Of a stretch of DNA of 64,000 nt, positions 36,548 through 46,610 are shown in pieces. A program made the translations under genes and the position numbers. Within the stretch, counting starts at the first letter, position 1, and every line of letters begins with the position of its first letter. Location: contig BEIN01000002.1 of NCBI GenBank assembly GCA_002898375.1, forward strand, positions 1 through 64,000, written 5' to 3'. The stretch is from a bacterium HR37. GTDB lineage: Bacteria > Desulfobacterota_D > UBA1144 > Nemesobacterales > CSP1-2. The notes beneath the pieces are model-generated. The model was not told the origin of the DNA and ran no database searches. It saw nothing but the letters and a program-made list of their open reading frames with translations.

Positions 36548-38041
36548 ATGGTTTATCCTTCTTTCTCCGAATTTAAAGAGATGCTAAAACGGGGTAACTT
36601 GGTACCTGTGTGTAGGGAAATACTTGCGGATTTCGACACACCGGTATCAGCTTTAAAAAAGATTGAAAATGGGGATTATGCATTCCTTCTTGAAAGTGTT
36701 GAAGGTGGTGAGAAGTGGGGAAGATACAGCTTTATAGGAACTGCACCCTCTATAGTGTTTAGGTCAAAGGGAACCTATATCGAAATCATAGAGAACGGTA
36801 GGGTAGAGAAACTAGAGGGAAATCCTCTAGATGCTTTAAGGAGCCTGCTTTTAAGATATCATCCCGTGGTTTTTGAAGGGCTTCCCAGATTCTATGGCGG
36901 AGCCGTTGGCTACTTTGGGTACGATATAGTAAGGTTCATTGAGGACCTACCTGAGATTGGAAAAGATGATCTGGGGCTCTGGGATTGTGTGTTTATGATA
37001 ACCGACACAGTTCTTGTGTTTGATAACGTAAGCCATAAGATAAAGGTTATATCAAATGCCTATGTGCCTAATCCTAAGTATGCAGAGAAGGCCTATAACG
37101 ATGCTGTGGCAAGGATAGAGTCTCTAGTGGAGAGATTAAGAACCCCTGTATCCCTCTACAGTGGTAGTAAAACCGGATTCAAGGAAAAGGTTGAAGAGAT
37201 AGACGTTTCTGAATTTAAGTCGAACTTTAAACCCGAAGACTTTATAAGGGCAGTCGAAAGAACAAAAGAGTATATCAGGGCTGGTGACATTATTCAGGCA
37301 GTTATATCACAGAGATGGAATATAAAGCTTGATGTGTCTCCTTTTGACCTTTACCGAGCCCTTAGGGTTTTAAACCCTTCCCCTTATATGTTTTACTTAA
37401 AGATGGAGGAGCAGTTCCTTGTGGGTTCCTCTCCGGAGGTTATGGTAAGGGTTGAAGGGGATAAAATAGAGACCCGCCCCATTGCCGGAACAAGGCCTAG
37501 GGGAAAAGATGAAAGAGAGGATCTCGAACTTCAAAGGGAACTACTTTCAGACCCCAAAGAGAGGGCAGAGCACATAATGCTTGTTGACCTTGCCAGAAAC
37601 GATCTGGGTAGGGTTGCAGAGATTGGAACTGTTAACGTAGATGAGCTTATGACCGTAGAGAGGTATTCACATGTCATGCATATAGTGTCAAATGTTGTTG
37701 CAAAGCTTGCTAAAGGAAAGGATGCATTTGATGTTATAAGGGCAACCTTTCCTGCAGGAACCCTTTCAGGGGCTCCCAAGGTAAGGGCTATGGAGATAAT
37801 AGAGGAGATGGAGCCAACGAGGAGAGGGGCTTATGGAGGAGCCGTTGGTTACTTTAGCTTCTCTGGTAATATGGATACGTGTATTACAATTAGAACTTAT
37901 GTGATAAGGGGGGAGGAAGCCTTTATTCAAGCAGGTGCTGGTATTGTTGCGGATTCAGACCCTGAAAGGGAGTACAATGAGACGGTAAACAAGGTAAAGG
38001 CTCTTGTAAAGGCCATAAAGGTAGCAAGAACAGGGCTTTAA
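36548..38041 (+). CDS. trpE: Anthranilate synthase component I
   Basis: Makes anthranilate from chorismate, first step of tryptophan synthesis. N-terminal [19 protein letters not shown] and the [14 protein letters not shown] block; chorismate-binding C-domain with [39 protein letters not shown] and [18 protein letters not shown]. 497 residues. No Shine-Dalgarno is present at ATG 36548; see promoter entry. One base separates it from trpG. The rest of the trp pathway is not in the window. Confidence 0.95.
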   Translation: MVYPSFSEFKEMLKRGNLVPVCREILADFDTPVSALKKIENGDYAFLLESVEGGEKWGRYSFIGTAPSIVFRSKGTYIEIIENGRVEKLEGNPLDALRSLLLRYHPVVFEGLPRFYGGAVGYFGYDIVRFIEDLPEIGKDDLGLWDCVFMITDTVLVFDNVSHKIKVISNAYVPNPKYAEKAYNDAVARIESLVERLRTPVSLYSGSKTGFKEKVEEIDVSEFKSNFKPEDFIRAVERTKEYIRAGDIIQAVISQRWNIKLDVSPFDLYRALRVLNPSPYMFYLKMEEQFLVGSSPEVMVRVEGDKIETRPIAGTRPRGKDEREDLELQRELLSDPKERAEHIMLVDLARNDLGRVAEIGTVNVDELMTVERYSHVMHIVSNVVAKLAKGKDAFDVIRATFPAGTLSGAPKVRAMEIIEEMEPTRRGAYGGAVGYFSFSGNMDTCITIRTYVIRGEEAFIQAGAGIVADSDPEREYNETVNKVKALVKAIKVARTGL

Positions 38042-38042
38042 T

Positions 38043-38636
38043 ATGATACTGGTTATAGATAACTACGACTCCTTTACCTATAATCTCGTCCATTACCTTG
38101 GAGAGATGGGAGAGGAGATTCAGGTTTTCAGGAATGATAAAATCACCTTAGAAGAGATTGGAAGGATGTCCCCAGAGATGATAGTTATATCTCCGGGACC
38201 GTGCACACCTAAGGAGGCTGGAATATCTGTAGAGGTCATAAGAGAGTTTGGGGGGAAGATACCCATTTTGGGGGTTTGCCTTGGGCATCAATCCATAGGC
38301 TATGCTTTCGGAGGAAAGATTGTAAGGGCAAAGAGATTGCTTCATGGTAAAACCTCTTTAATTTATCACGATGGGAAAGGTATATACAGTGGCTTACCCA
38401 ATCCTTTTGAGGCCACAAGATATCATTCTTTGGTGGTTGATAGGGATTCTCTTCCCCGTGAGCTTGAGGTTACGGCCTGGACAGATGAGAATGAGATAAT
38501 GGGAATAAGGCACAGAGAATACCCCATAGAAGGTGTTCAATTCCATCCGGAATCTATCCTTACCAGGCACGGTAAGGATCTACTTAAAAACTTTTTAAGG
38601 ATTTCCAGGGAATATAACGAGCATAATAAAAGGTAG
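38043..38636 (+). CDS. trpG: Anthranilate/aminodeoxychorismate synthase glutaminase
   Basis: Class I glutamine amidotransferase that hands ammonia to TrpE, and often also to Pab[17 protein letters not shown] at 4-19, nucleophile GVCLGHQ with Cys 79, and [11 protein letters not shown] with the catalytic His-Glu. 197 residues, full length. It starts one base after the trpE stop. Since folK also lies in the window, dual use for folate is possible but not shown. Confidence 0.95.
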   Translation: MILVIDNYDSFTYNLVHYLGEMGEEIQVFRNDKITLEEIGRMSPEMIVISPGPCTPKEAGISVEVIREFGGKIPILGVCLGHQSIGYAFGGKIVRAKRLLHGKTSLIYHDGKGIYSGLPNPFEATRYHSLVVDRDSLPRELEVTAWTDENEIMGIRHREYPIEGVQFHPESILTRHGKDLLKNFLRISREYNEHNKR

Positions 38637-38675
38637 GTGGTTATTTTTTTGGCATGGTTTTACCATTTATTTGTC

Positions 38676-38705
38676 TTGCATTTATCGTGTGGAATTTGTT
38701 AAAAT
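38676..38705 (+). promoter_or_regulatory. Candidate promoter for the acyl-CoA ligase gene
   Basis: TTGCAT 38676-38681 and TAAAAT 38700-38705, spacer 18. The leader to 38769 contains an inverted repeat (ATTATTTT 38719-38726 with AAAATAAT 38737-38744) and a GGGAGG ribosome site at 38753-38758. Confidence 0.45.
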
Positions 38706-38768
38706 AAGTTAAAGAGACATTATTTTCTAAGATTCTAAAATAATAAATTAAAGGGAGGCGAGACAATT

Positions 38769-40496
38769 ATGCGTTTGTTATTTAGACCCAGAGACCCAAA
38801 GTATGTTGGTGAGGGAACTTTACCTTTTGGTACATTTGATGATACAAAAAAGTGGTTACCTATAACAAGGTACTTAGAGAAAGGGGCGGAGATGTTCCCT
38901 GACAAGACGATGTTTCGTGTTGCTGACAGAGATGGAAACATTACTGGAAGCTATACCTATAAGGAAACAAACGAGTGGGCAAACAGAGTGGCAAATGGTC
39001 TTATAAAACACGTAGGTGTTAAAAAGGGAGATAAGGTGGGTATGTACATGCTTAACTGTGCTGAGTATGTGATATCCATCATAGGTATTCATAAGTCTGG
39101 AGGGGTTCAGGTTCCCATAAACAAGGATGAAAAAGGAGAGCGTCTAGCCTATATAATTAACCACTCTGATATGGTGGCTTTGATAATAGACCAGGACAGC
39201 ATTCCTTTTGTAAGGGACGTAGCCGATAATCTAGAGAAATTAAAGTTTGTTTTTGTTACCGGAGATCCCAAGGACGTTCCGGACAGCATAGGAAAGATAA
39301 AGGCATTGCCCTTTACCATGTTTAACGATTTCTCCTCCGAAAACCCTGGTGTTGATGTGACGATTGCTGATGTTGAGAGATGTATGTTTACATCCGGAAC
39401 AACTGGAATGCCAAAGGGGGTTGTAAGAGACCATGGCGGTGTGATAATGACCGTTAGAAGCTACCTTCAGCAGCAGGGTGTAAGGAGCGGGGATGTGCTT
39501 ATGAGTGTTCTTTCTCTTGGGCATGCAAACGCACAGGTTATGTGCCTTTTCAGCGCAATGGGAGCGGGGGCTACCGCTGTATTTTATCCCAGGTTTTCTG
39601 CCTCCAGTTTCTGGAAGTGGGCAGCCGAATGTGGTGCTACGGTGGCAAACATGCTGGGCGCGGTAGCAGAGTATCTATGGGCAGCTCCCCCAAGTGAGTG
39701 GGACAGGAAGCATAAGATAAGGATAATGCTTGGGTCTCCTGCCCCTAAGAACTTAGAAGAATTCCAAGAGAGGTTTGGTGTTAGGGTAATAGATGGTTAT
39801 GGTTCCACAGAGATGGGAATGGTGCTCTGGAAAGACCCTGAAGACCACCGACCTGGATCATCTGGCTATCCTATGGAGGGCTACTATGTGGAGCTTAGGG
39901 ATCCACAGGATACAACAAAGATTGTAAGAACATTTTGGGATCCCTACGAGAACCCAACTCCACCTGATGAGGCAAAGGGATTGCTTTTTATAAAGCCCTT
40001 GATCCCTCATACCACACTTAACGAGTATTTTAAGGACCCAAGGCGCACAAGGGAAGCCTTTGATGATGAAGGGTTCTTTAACTCTGATGATATCTTTGCA
40101 CGTGGTGTTGATGGAAGATTCTACTTTGTTGGTAGGCACTCAAGGATAAGGGTTTCTGGAGAAAATGTTGATCCCATTGCAGTGCAGGATATAGCAATGA
40201 GGTATCCCGGAATCCAGGAAGCTATAGCGGTTGGGGTAAGGCTCCCAAATGTCTCTGATGATGAGATAAAGCTGTGTATAACCTTAAAACCAGATGCAAA
40301 GTTTGATCCGGTTGAGTTCTGCAAGTGGATGGCTGAGATTGCTCCTGTTTTCATGGTACCAAGATTTATAGAGATATACCCCGAAGGATTTCCGGTAACC
40401 GCTACGCAGAAGATAAAGATGGCCGAACTAAAAGAGATTACGGATAATACCTGGGATCGCATTAAAGTGGGTCTTAAGTTTAGCGCAAGAAAATAG
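38769..40496 (+). CDS. Acyl-CoA synthetase (AMP-forming)
   Basis: ANL-superfamily ligase that activates a carboxylic acid to its CoA ester through an acyl-AMP. P-loop TSGTTGMPKGVVRDHGG near residues 207-223; GYGSTEMGMV near 345; FNSDDIFARGVDGRFYFVGR near 438; C-terminal catalytic TATQKIKMAEL with the acyl-transfer Lys. 575 residues. It resembles the crotonobetaine/carnitine-CoA ligase and long-chain groups; the substrate cannot be assigned. GGGAGG lies ten bases before the ATG. It could feed the thiolase upstream, but the two are 33 kb apart. Confidence 0.88.
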   Translation: MRLLFRPRDPKYVGEGTLPFGTFDDTKKWLPITRYLEKGAEMFPDKTMFRVADRDGNITGSYTYKETNEWANRVANGLIKHVGVKKGDKVGMYMLNCAEYVISIIGIHKSGGVQVPINKDEKGERLAYIINHSDMVALIIDQDSIPFVRDVADNLEKLKFVFVTGDPKDVPDSIGKIKALPFTMFNDFSSENPGVDVTIADVERCMFTSGTTGMPKGVVRDHGGVIMTVRSYLQQQGVRSGDVLMSVLSLGHANAQVMCLFSAMGAGATAVFYPRFSASSFWKWAAECGATVANMLGAVAEYLWAAPPSEWDRKHKIRIMLGSPAPKNLEEFQERFGVRVIDGYGSTEMGMVLWKDPEDHRPGSSGYPMEGYYVELRDPQDTTKIVRTFWDPYENPTPPDEAKGLLFIKPLIPHTTLNEYFKDPRRTREAFDDEGFFNSDDIFARGVDGRFYFVGRHSRIRVSGENVDPIAVQDIAMRYPGIQEAIAVGVRLPNVSDDEIKLCITLKPDAKFDPVEFCKWMAEIAPVFMVPRFIEIYPEGFPVTATQKIKMAELKEITDNTWDRIKVGLKFSARK

Positions 40497-40571
40497 CCGC
40501 TACTTTAAACCTGTGTGCAATTAAGTGTTGATTTACCCTATTGTAGGGAGAAAAGGGGGAGTGTGATTATA

Positions 40572-43352
40572 ATGAGCATTGAGCTAACCACTGGGCGTTC
40601 TGTGGAGGACGCAGAAGACAGGGATAAGCCCTTAAGAAAGGATGTACGCTACCTTGGGAATCTTCTCGGTGAGACTCTTATAGAGCAGGAAGGAAAAAGG
40701 ATCTTTGATATAGTGGAGAAGATAAGGTTTCTTACCAAGGAGATGCGAAGAAACTACGTTCGGGATCTAAAGGAAGAGCTTGTATCTACCATACGGGGTT
40801 TGAATCATGAGGAGTTATACAATGTGACACGAGCTTTTACCATGTACTTTAAGCTTGTAAATATTGCTGAGCAGAACCATCAGATAAGGCTTTGGAGAGA
40901 GCAAAAACGCACGGCGGTTGTGTTTGAAGAGGGTTCCATTGAGCACATGTTTAGAGAGCTTGAGGGTATGGGAGTGGATTTTGAAAGGTTTGTAGAGCTT
41001 CTAAACAGGATGTCAATAGAGCTTGTTCTTACCGCCCATCCTACCGAGGTGAACCGTCACATAGTGCTTGAGAAGTTCCGTCACATTGCAATTCTATTGA
41101 AAGAATTGGAAAACCCCTTTCTTATCCCTGATGAAAGAGACAAGATAGAGAGGGAGATAAGGGCTGAGATAGTTAGTTTGTGGCAGACTGAAGAGGTTCC
41201 CCCTTATAAAATTACCCCAATCGATGAGGCTAGAAACGTTCTCTACTATTTTAAGGAAACGATTTTTGATGCCATCTTGAGTATATACGAGGAGATAGAA
41301 GAACAGGTAAAGAGGCACTATAAGGTTAGTTCGTTTAAGATCCCCAACTTCTTAAGATTTGGTTCGTGGGTTGGTGGAGATAGGGATGGTAATCCTTTTG
41401 TAACACACAGGGTAACCTACGAAGTGCTTAAAATGCAAAAAAAACTGGCACTTGAGAGATATGTTGATGAGATAAAGCAGATAAAGCGTCAGTTGAGTTC
41501 CTCTGCAAAGATAGTTCCCGTGATTCCAGAGCTTATTGAATCTATAAAGAGAGATAAGGAGCTTGTACCCGGTGATATAGATATAAAGAATCCTCTGGAG
41601 TTTTACCGGATAAAGCTAGAGTACGTACATAAAAAGCTCTTAAATACCATAGCTGCAACGGAGGGTAGAAAGAACGGGTACTACTATCTGAGTAGAGACG
41701 AGCTTTTGGAAGACCTCTATCTTATTGATAGAAGCCTTCGAAGCAACAAAGGGGAGCGCCTTGCCAACTCAGGTCTTAGGAGGCTTATACGTCTTGTGGA
41801 GCTCTTTGGCTTTCACCTAGCAAAGCTGGATATAAGACAGCACAGTTCCCTTCACTTTGGAGCTATTTCGGAGGTAACGGAAAAACTGGGCATTGTTAAC
41901 TACAGGGAATTGAGTGAGAAAGAAAGGACAAGATGGTTGTCCAAAGAGATTGCCAATCCTCGTCCTCTTATCCCTGACTGGATTAAGCTTTCTGATGAGA
42001 CCAGAGAGGTTATAGAAACCCTTAGATGGGTAAAACGCTCGTTGGATGAGATAAGTCCTGAGGCTGTTGATACCTATATAGTGAGTATGACCCACAGTGC
42101 AAGCGATATACTTGAGGTACTCCTTCTCGCAAAGGAGGTGGGCCTGTACTTAGAAGATGAAGGCAGGATAGTTAGTAAGCTAAATATAGTACCCCTATTT
42201 GAAACGATTGAGGATTTCAGACGTGCTCCGGAGATAATGGAGAGTCTGTATTTAAATCCGGTTTACAGAAGGCACCTGGAGGCAAGGGGAAACTTATCTG
42301 AAATAATGATAGGTTATTCGGACAGTGGAAAGGATGGAGGACTACTCTGTGCAAGCTGGGAAAGCTATAAAGCCCAAAGGGCATTAAAAAGCGTTGCAGA
42401 CAGGTTTGGAATAAGACAGAAACTCTTTCACGGGAGAGGTGGAACGGTAAGCAGAGGAGGGGGGCCAACGAATCAGGCTATACTTGCTAGACCTCCTGGT
42501 ACTGTTGAGGGGCTTATAAAGATAACTGAGCAAGGTGAGGTTATCTACAACAACTATTCTTTGCCCGAGATTGCAGAGCATAACTTTGAGCTCATCACCT
42601 CTGCAGTTGTCCTTACAAGCCTTAGGGATCAGGAGATAAAACCTGAGTGGGAAGAGGTTATGGAGGAGGTCTCTGAAAATGCAAGGAAGATATGGAGAGA
42701 GCTTGTGTATGAGGATCCGGACTTTTACACGTACTTTAGGCAGGCAACCCCTATTTCCATGATTGAGCAGATGCACATAGGCTCACGCCCTGCAAAAAGA
42801 AAACAGAGCAACAGAATAGAGGATTTAAGGGCAATTCCCTGGGTTTTTAGCTGGACACAGAATCGCCATCTTCTTCCGGGTATATATTCTGTTGGTTCTG
42901 CTCTTGATGCCTTTCTCAGGAAGAATCCTGATAGGAATCTTGGTTTGCTCCGTGATATGTACAGAAATTGGATGTTCTTTAGGTCTTTTATAGACAATGT
43001 TCAGATGACGTTGGCTAAAGCCGATATGTGGATTGCTCTTGAATACTCATTTCTTGTAAAGCCCAGAGAGACGGGCAGGAGAATTTTCGAGAAGATAAGA
43101 AATGAGTACAGGCTAACCGAAGAGATTGTTCTTAAAATTACAGAGCAAAAAAGAATCCTTGATAATAATCCGTTTCTCCAGAGGTCTATTGAGCTTAGAA
43201 ATCCGTATGTCGATTCCCTAAGCTACATTCAGGTTGCTTTGTTACGAAGACTAAACAAAGGGGATTTTCGTCCGGATGAGGAATCAAAGCTTATAGATAA
43301 TCTTAAACTGAGCATAAACGGCATTGCTGCAGCCATGAAAAACACAGGATAG
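40572..43352 (+). CDS. ppc: Phosphoenolpyruvate carboxylase
   Basis: Carboxylates PEP to oxaloacetate to refill the TCA cycle or fix bicarbonate. LVLTAHPTEVNRH (active His), GGDRDGNPFVT, GYSDSGKDGGLLCASWE, FHGRGGTVSRGGGPT and KITEQGEVI motifs are all intact; the C-terminal end ...GIAAAMKNTG matches the TG-terminus of bacterial enzymes. From ATG 40572 (GGGGGAG 40555-40561 ten bases before) it has 926 residues. In-frame upstream starts at 40515 and 40563 are less well placed. No regulatory N-terminal serine context was looked for, as bacterial enzymes use allostery. Confidence 0.95.
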   Translation: MSIELTTGRSVEDAEDRDKPLRKDVRYLGNLLGETLIEQEGKRIFDIVEKIRFLTKEMRRNYVRDLKEELVSTIRGLNHEELYNVTRAFTMYFKLVNIAEQNHQIRLWREQKRTAVVFEEGSIEHMFRELEGMGVDFERFVELLNRMSIELVLTAHPTEVNRHIVLEKFRHIAILLKELENPFLIPDERDKIEREIRAEIVSLWQTEEVPPYKITPIDEARNVLYYFKETIFDAILSIYEEIEEQVKRHYKVSSFKIPNFLRFGSWVGGDRDGNPFVTHRVTYEVLKMQKKLALERYVDEIKQIKRQLSSSAKIVPVIPELIESIKRDKELVPGDIDIKNPLEFYRIKLEYVHKKLLNTIAATEGRKNGYYYLSRDELLEDLYLIDRSLRSNKGERLANSGLRRLIRLVELFGFHLAKLDIRQHSSLHFGAISEVTEKLGIVNYRELSEKERTRWLSKEIANPRPLIPDWIKLSDETREVIETLRWVKRSLDEISPEAVDTYIVSMTHSASDILEVLLLAKEVGLYLEDEGRIVSKLNIVPLFETIEDFRRAPEIMESLYLNPVYRRHLEARGNLSEIMIGYSDSGKDGGLLCASWESYKAQRALKSVADRFGIRQKLFHGRGGTVSRGGGPTNQAILARPPGTVEGLIKITEQGEVIYNNYSLPEIAEHNFELITSAVVLTSLRDQEIKPEWEEVMEEVSENARKIWRELVYEDPDFYTYFRQATPISMIEQMHIGSRPAKRKQSNRIEDLRAIPWVFSWTQNRHLLPGIYSVGSALDAFLRKNPDRNLGLLRDMYRNWMFFRSFIDNVQMTLAKADMWIALEYSFLVKPRETGRRIFEKIRNEYRLTEEIVLKITEQKRILDNNPFLQRSIELRNPYVDSLSYIQVALLRRLNKGDFRPDEESKLIDNLKLSINGIAAAMKNTG

Positions 43353-43374
43353 CTTTTTATTTTGTTGGTTTCTG

Positions 43375-43854
43375 ATGACAAGCTCACTTGATGAGATGTT
43401 TATGAATTTTGCCATTGGTGAAGCGCTAAAGGCCGCAGACAAGGGAGAGGTTCCTGTAGGAGCTGTACTTGTAGGGGAGGATGAAAAGATCATATCGAGT
43501 GCTCATAATCTTTGTGAATCTCTTTGTGATCCCACAGCTCACGCAGAGATACTTGCGATAAGGGAGGCTGGGAGGAAGCTGGGAAACTGGAGGCTTACTG
43601 GAACGGTTCTTTACGTTACGCTTGAGCCATGTGTTATGTGTATGGGAGCAGTAGTGCTCTCAAGGATAAAAAGGGTTGTGTTTGGAACACCGGATCCAAA
43701 ATCCGGTGCCTTGGTGTCTGTCTACACAATTGGATTGGATAAAAAGCTAAATCACACCGTTGAGGTTAGGAGTGGAGTTCTACAGGATAGGTGTTCCAGC
43801 TTGCTTAGGGACTTCTTTAAGAGAATACGTGAGAAAAGCTCTAACGTGGTTTAA
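43375..43854 (+). CDS. tadA: tRNA-specific adenosine deaminase TadA
   Basis: Converts A34 to inosine in tRNA-Arg(ACG). Zinc site HAE (H56, E58) and PCVMC (C86, C89), with DKGEVPVGAVLV at 23-34. 159 residues. It starts 22 bases after ppc without a strong ribosome site; ATG 43399 is a possible later start. Its last 14 bases overlap the 3' end of the convergent zinc-ribbon gene. Confidence 0.93.
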   Translation: MTSSLDEMFMNFAIGEALKAADKGEVPVGAVLVGEDEKIISSAHNLCESLCDPTAHAEILAIREAGRKLGNWRLTGTVLYVTLEPCVMCMGAVVLSRIKRVVFGTPDPKSGALVSVYTIGLDKKLNHTVEVRSGVLQDRCSSLLRDFFKRIREKSSNVV

Positions 43855-44155
43855 AGAGCTCAATAATTTCCCTTACTATGCTTTTTTCTTCCGGCCCTGC
43901 AAGCTTTTCAAGTTCTCCGTTATCTAACCATACTCCTCTACACGCGCTACACTTATCGATTTTTATCCCTCGAAAGATGACCTCATTTAGCTCACCACCG
44001 CACTTGGGGCATTTCATATAGCATATTCCTTTTATGTTTTTCCTCTGCTCTTCAAGTATTTCCTGTCTAAGCTTTTCTTTAAGACGTTTTATCTTCTCTG
44101 CATCTTCTCTTGCAAAGTATTCATCTTCGGTTTTTGGTGGTTTATCTGGACTCAT
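43841..44155 (-). CDS. Small zinc-ribbon (TFIIB-type) protein
   Basis: 104 residues from ATG 44155, six bases after GGGGAGG. An acidic-basic coiled N-terminus (DEYFAREDAEKIKRLKEKLR) is followed by a zinc ribbon CPKCGGELNEV and CSACRGVWLDNGELEKL, the zf-TFIIB form found in small bacterial proteins. It may bind protein or nucleic acid; no enzyme residues are seen. Function unknown. The upstream in-frame ATG at 44188 lacks a ribosome site. It is transcribed opposite to tadA. Confidence 0.8.
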   Translation of the reverse strand: MSPDKPPKTEDEYFAREDAEKIKRLKEKLRQEILEEQRKNIKGICYMKCPKCGGELNEVIFRGIKIDKCSACRGVWLDNGELEKLAGPEEKSIVREIIELFKPR

Positions 44156-44248
44156 TGCATACCTCCCCTTGTATAATAAAATAGGCAACTGATACCCGGG
44201 TAAAAGGCATCTGCATTTAAGGGAGTTTTTGGTGATATCTGGTTTTTA

Positions 44249-44929
44249 CTAGGCCTCTTTTTGCTTATTGACTCCCTTATTTTTGCTTCCGCCTGTTGGT
44301 ATTATTGTAATCCTTTTTTCGTTACCCTCACTCTTTGTTTCCAGTCTCAATCCGTTTTCCTTTTTTAGTGTCATGTAGGCTATTCTCCTTTCAAAAGGGG
44401 ACATCGGTTCAAGGGTAACAGGTTTTCCGGATCTACGTGCCTTCTCCGCGGCCTCTTTAACCATCCTTGCTATTGCTTCTTCTCTTCTCTTTTTATAACC
44501 GGCTATATCTATTGACACTCTTTTTTCTTTACCATCTCTGCAAACTCTTCCTGCAATCTTTCCTACAATGAATTCCATTGCCTTAAGTGTCTCACCCTGC
44601 TTCCCTATTAAAAGACCCTTATCCTCACTGGTTCTTACTTCAAGTTTTATCCTATCGCTTGTTTCTTTTAGATTGACTGAGTAATCAGAAATAAAAAATC
44701 CAAGGATTATTTCTAAAACCCTTTTGGCTCTAAGTCCTTTTTCACTTACATCATCCCTTTTTACCTTTGCTCGAATCCTTGCATTCTTACTGCCTATGCC
44801 CAAAACACCTTTTGAGCCTTCTTCTAGTACCTCTACTTCTATCTCGTCTCTTGCTAGTCCCAGTTCCTCGCACAGGCTTATAATAGCCTCAGACACTGTT
44901 TTTCCTTCTTTTTCTATCACTATTGACAT
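44249..44929 (-). CDS. jag: Jag/KhpB-type RNA-binding protein
   Basis: Last gene of the rpmH operon. Jag_N domain ~1-52, KH domain ~75-140 with the GKQG loop in GLLIGKQGETLKAMEF, then an R3H-like domain (SPFERRIAYMTLKKENG). The R3H signature Arg-x3-His is here RRIAY, with Tyr in the His place, so RNA binding by this domain may be altered. 226 residues. AAGGAGG precedes the ATG. The start lies inside the last codons of yidC (41-base overlap). Homologs bind small RNAs and affect cell division. Confidence 0.88.
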   Translation of the reverse strand: MSIVIEKEGKTVSEAIISLCEELGLARDEIEVEVLEEGSKGVLGIGSKNARIRAKVKRDDVSEKGLRAKRVLEIILGFFISDYSVNLKETSDRIKLEVRTSEDKGLLIGKQGETLKAMEFIVGKIAGRVCRDGKEKRVSIDIAGYKKRREEAIARMVKEAAEKARRSGKPVTLEPMSPFERRIAYMTLKKENGLRLETKSEGNEKRITIIPTGGSKNKGVNKQKEA

Positions 44930-46592
44930 CTTTGCTTCCTCCTTTAAGTGCCATGAAACGACGGTTTACATAGAGTTGTTGAATTATAGAAAGAATGTTA
45001 CTCACAGTCCAATACAGTATCAACCCTGAGGGTAAACCCCAGAACATAACGGTGAAGATCAATGGCATAAACTCCATTATCTTCATCTGCATGTTGTCGG
45101 TGCCGGGAGCAGTGGTTGGGGTCATTTTCTGGGAGATATACCATGATGCACCCATAGCTAGGGGAAGGATCCTAAATGGAATCCCTATACCAGGTATATC
45201 AAAGAGGTCCTCCGGAGCAGAAAGATCTTTTATCCATAGGAACGAGCTGTGTCTAAGCTCTATTGAGTACAGTAGAACGTCGTATAGAGCAATGAAAATC
45301 GGAAGTTGTACAAGAAGGGGAAGACATCCACCAAGGGTACTTAGTGGATTTATTCCGTGGCTTGTATAGAGTTTCATAATCTCTGCATTTTGCTTTGCTT
45401 TATCGTCCTTATATTTTTCTTTTATGGCATCAATCTTGGGTTTTAGCTCCTGCATCTTTGCTTGCATTTCCTTCATAGAAGCCATGCTCTTTAAGGTAAG
45501 TGGAAGGAAAGCTAGCCTTATTATGATTGTTATGGCGATTATGGCAATACCGTAGTTATTAAATACCCCATCTAGGAGTTTAAGAAGCCAGAGAACAGGT
45601 CTGGCAAGGGGCCCTACCCATCCATAATTAATCATCTTTTCTAAACCGCGTCCAATCGAATGCAGGATTTCGTAATCAAGTGGACCCAGGTAGAGGTTTG
45701 ATTTTAGGAAAAGTATGCCCTGAGGGGGTATTACATCGGGTTGATACCCAAACTCGGCTTTTGCAAAGCCTTCCCTGGTGGAACCTCTAAAGTAGAGCTG
45801 TGTCTCTCCCCCGATTTCCGGAAGAAAGGTATATGTAAAGTATTTGTCGGAAAAACCAAACCAGTTTATTGTGCCTTTAAGTAAAAGGGGTTCCTGTGGG
45901 ATCTTGTCAATGCGCTCTATGCTGTCTGAAACCATAGCGATAAAATCCTTGTTGTTCTTCCCTCTGCCGTTATGCTGGATTTTGCCATATGACTCTATAA
46001 ACAGGGTTTCTTTTAAAGGGTTTTCGGTCGGGTTCCTTATTTCAAAAGTGTGTTTTATAAGGTAGCTGGAAGAGTCTATCTCGTATATCCTTCTTACCTC
46101 TACTCCCTCTGTTGATTTCCAGAAGAGAACTATCTTGGCTTTTCCATCCTTGACCTCAATCTCTTTTTCCCCTTCAAAATTGAAGGGAATTGGATTTGGA
46201 ACTTCAACACCATCTAGCTTAAGCTTGGTGTTAAATACAGGTGGGGAGTTTTCTATCAGGTTAACGGGTGGGGAGTTTTCATCCGGGGTCTCCCTGTATT
46301 TTAATAACTTCCACTCTGATATTCTTCCTCCAAGGGTGTCTATAGCTCCCCAATAAAGAGGGGTTTTTATCGTTATCAGCTCTCCTTTAGATAGTAAGCT
46401 AACCTCTTCGCTAAGGGGTTCCCTTTCCTCTAGCGTTTTGGATGGAGATTCTACCTCTCTGGAAATTGTTTCTTTTGCCCTTTGCTCAGGTGGTTTTTTT
46501 GTTGTTTTTGGAGCAAAAAAATACGTATACGTAATTATTATTAAAAGGGATAAAACAAAAAATAGAATGTAGTTAAGTCGTGTGCGATCCAT
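44889..46592 (-). CDS. yidC: Membrane protein insertase YidC
   Basis: Inserts membrane proteins alone or with SecYEG. N-terminal helix ~8-27, large P1 periplasmic domain ~50-330 (Gram-negative type), then five conserved helices; ITIIIRLAFLPL carries the hydrophilic-groove Arg, and the coiled QAKMQELKPKIDAIKEKYKDD loop follows. PLSTLGGCLPLLVQLPIFIALYD is intact. 567 residues. It begins 18 bases after yidD with a GAGGGG ribosome site. Confidence 0.95.
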   Translation of the reverse strand: MDRTRLNYILFFVLSLLIIITYTYFFAPKTTKKPPEQRAKETISREVESPSKTLEEREPLSEEVSLLSKGELITIKTPLYWGAIDTLGGRISEWKLLKYRETPDENSPPVNLIENSPPVFNTKLKLDGVEVPNPIPFNFEGEKEIEVKDGKAKIVLFWKSTEGVEVRRIYEIDSSSYLIKHTFEIRNPTENPLKETLFIESYGKIQHNGRGKNNKDFIAMVSDSIERIDKIPQEPLLLKGTINWFGFSDKYFTYTFLPEIGGETQLYFRGSTREGFAKAEFGYQPDVIPPQGILFLKSNLYLGPLDYEILHSIGRGLEKMINYGWVGPLARPVLWLLKLLDGVFNNYGIAIIAITIIIRLAFLPLTLKSMASMKEMQAKMQELKPKIDAIKEKYKDDKAKQNAEIMKLYTSHGINPLSTLGGCLPLLVQLPIFIALYDVLLYSIELRHSSFLWIKDLSAPEDLFDIPGIGIPFRILPLAMGASWYISQKMTPTTAPGTDNMQMKIMEFMPLIFTVMFWGLPSGLILYWTVSNILSIIQQLYVNRRFMALKGGSKDVNSDRKRRKNSV

Positions 46593-46610
46593 TGTGTTTC
46601 CCCTCTCCTC

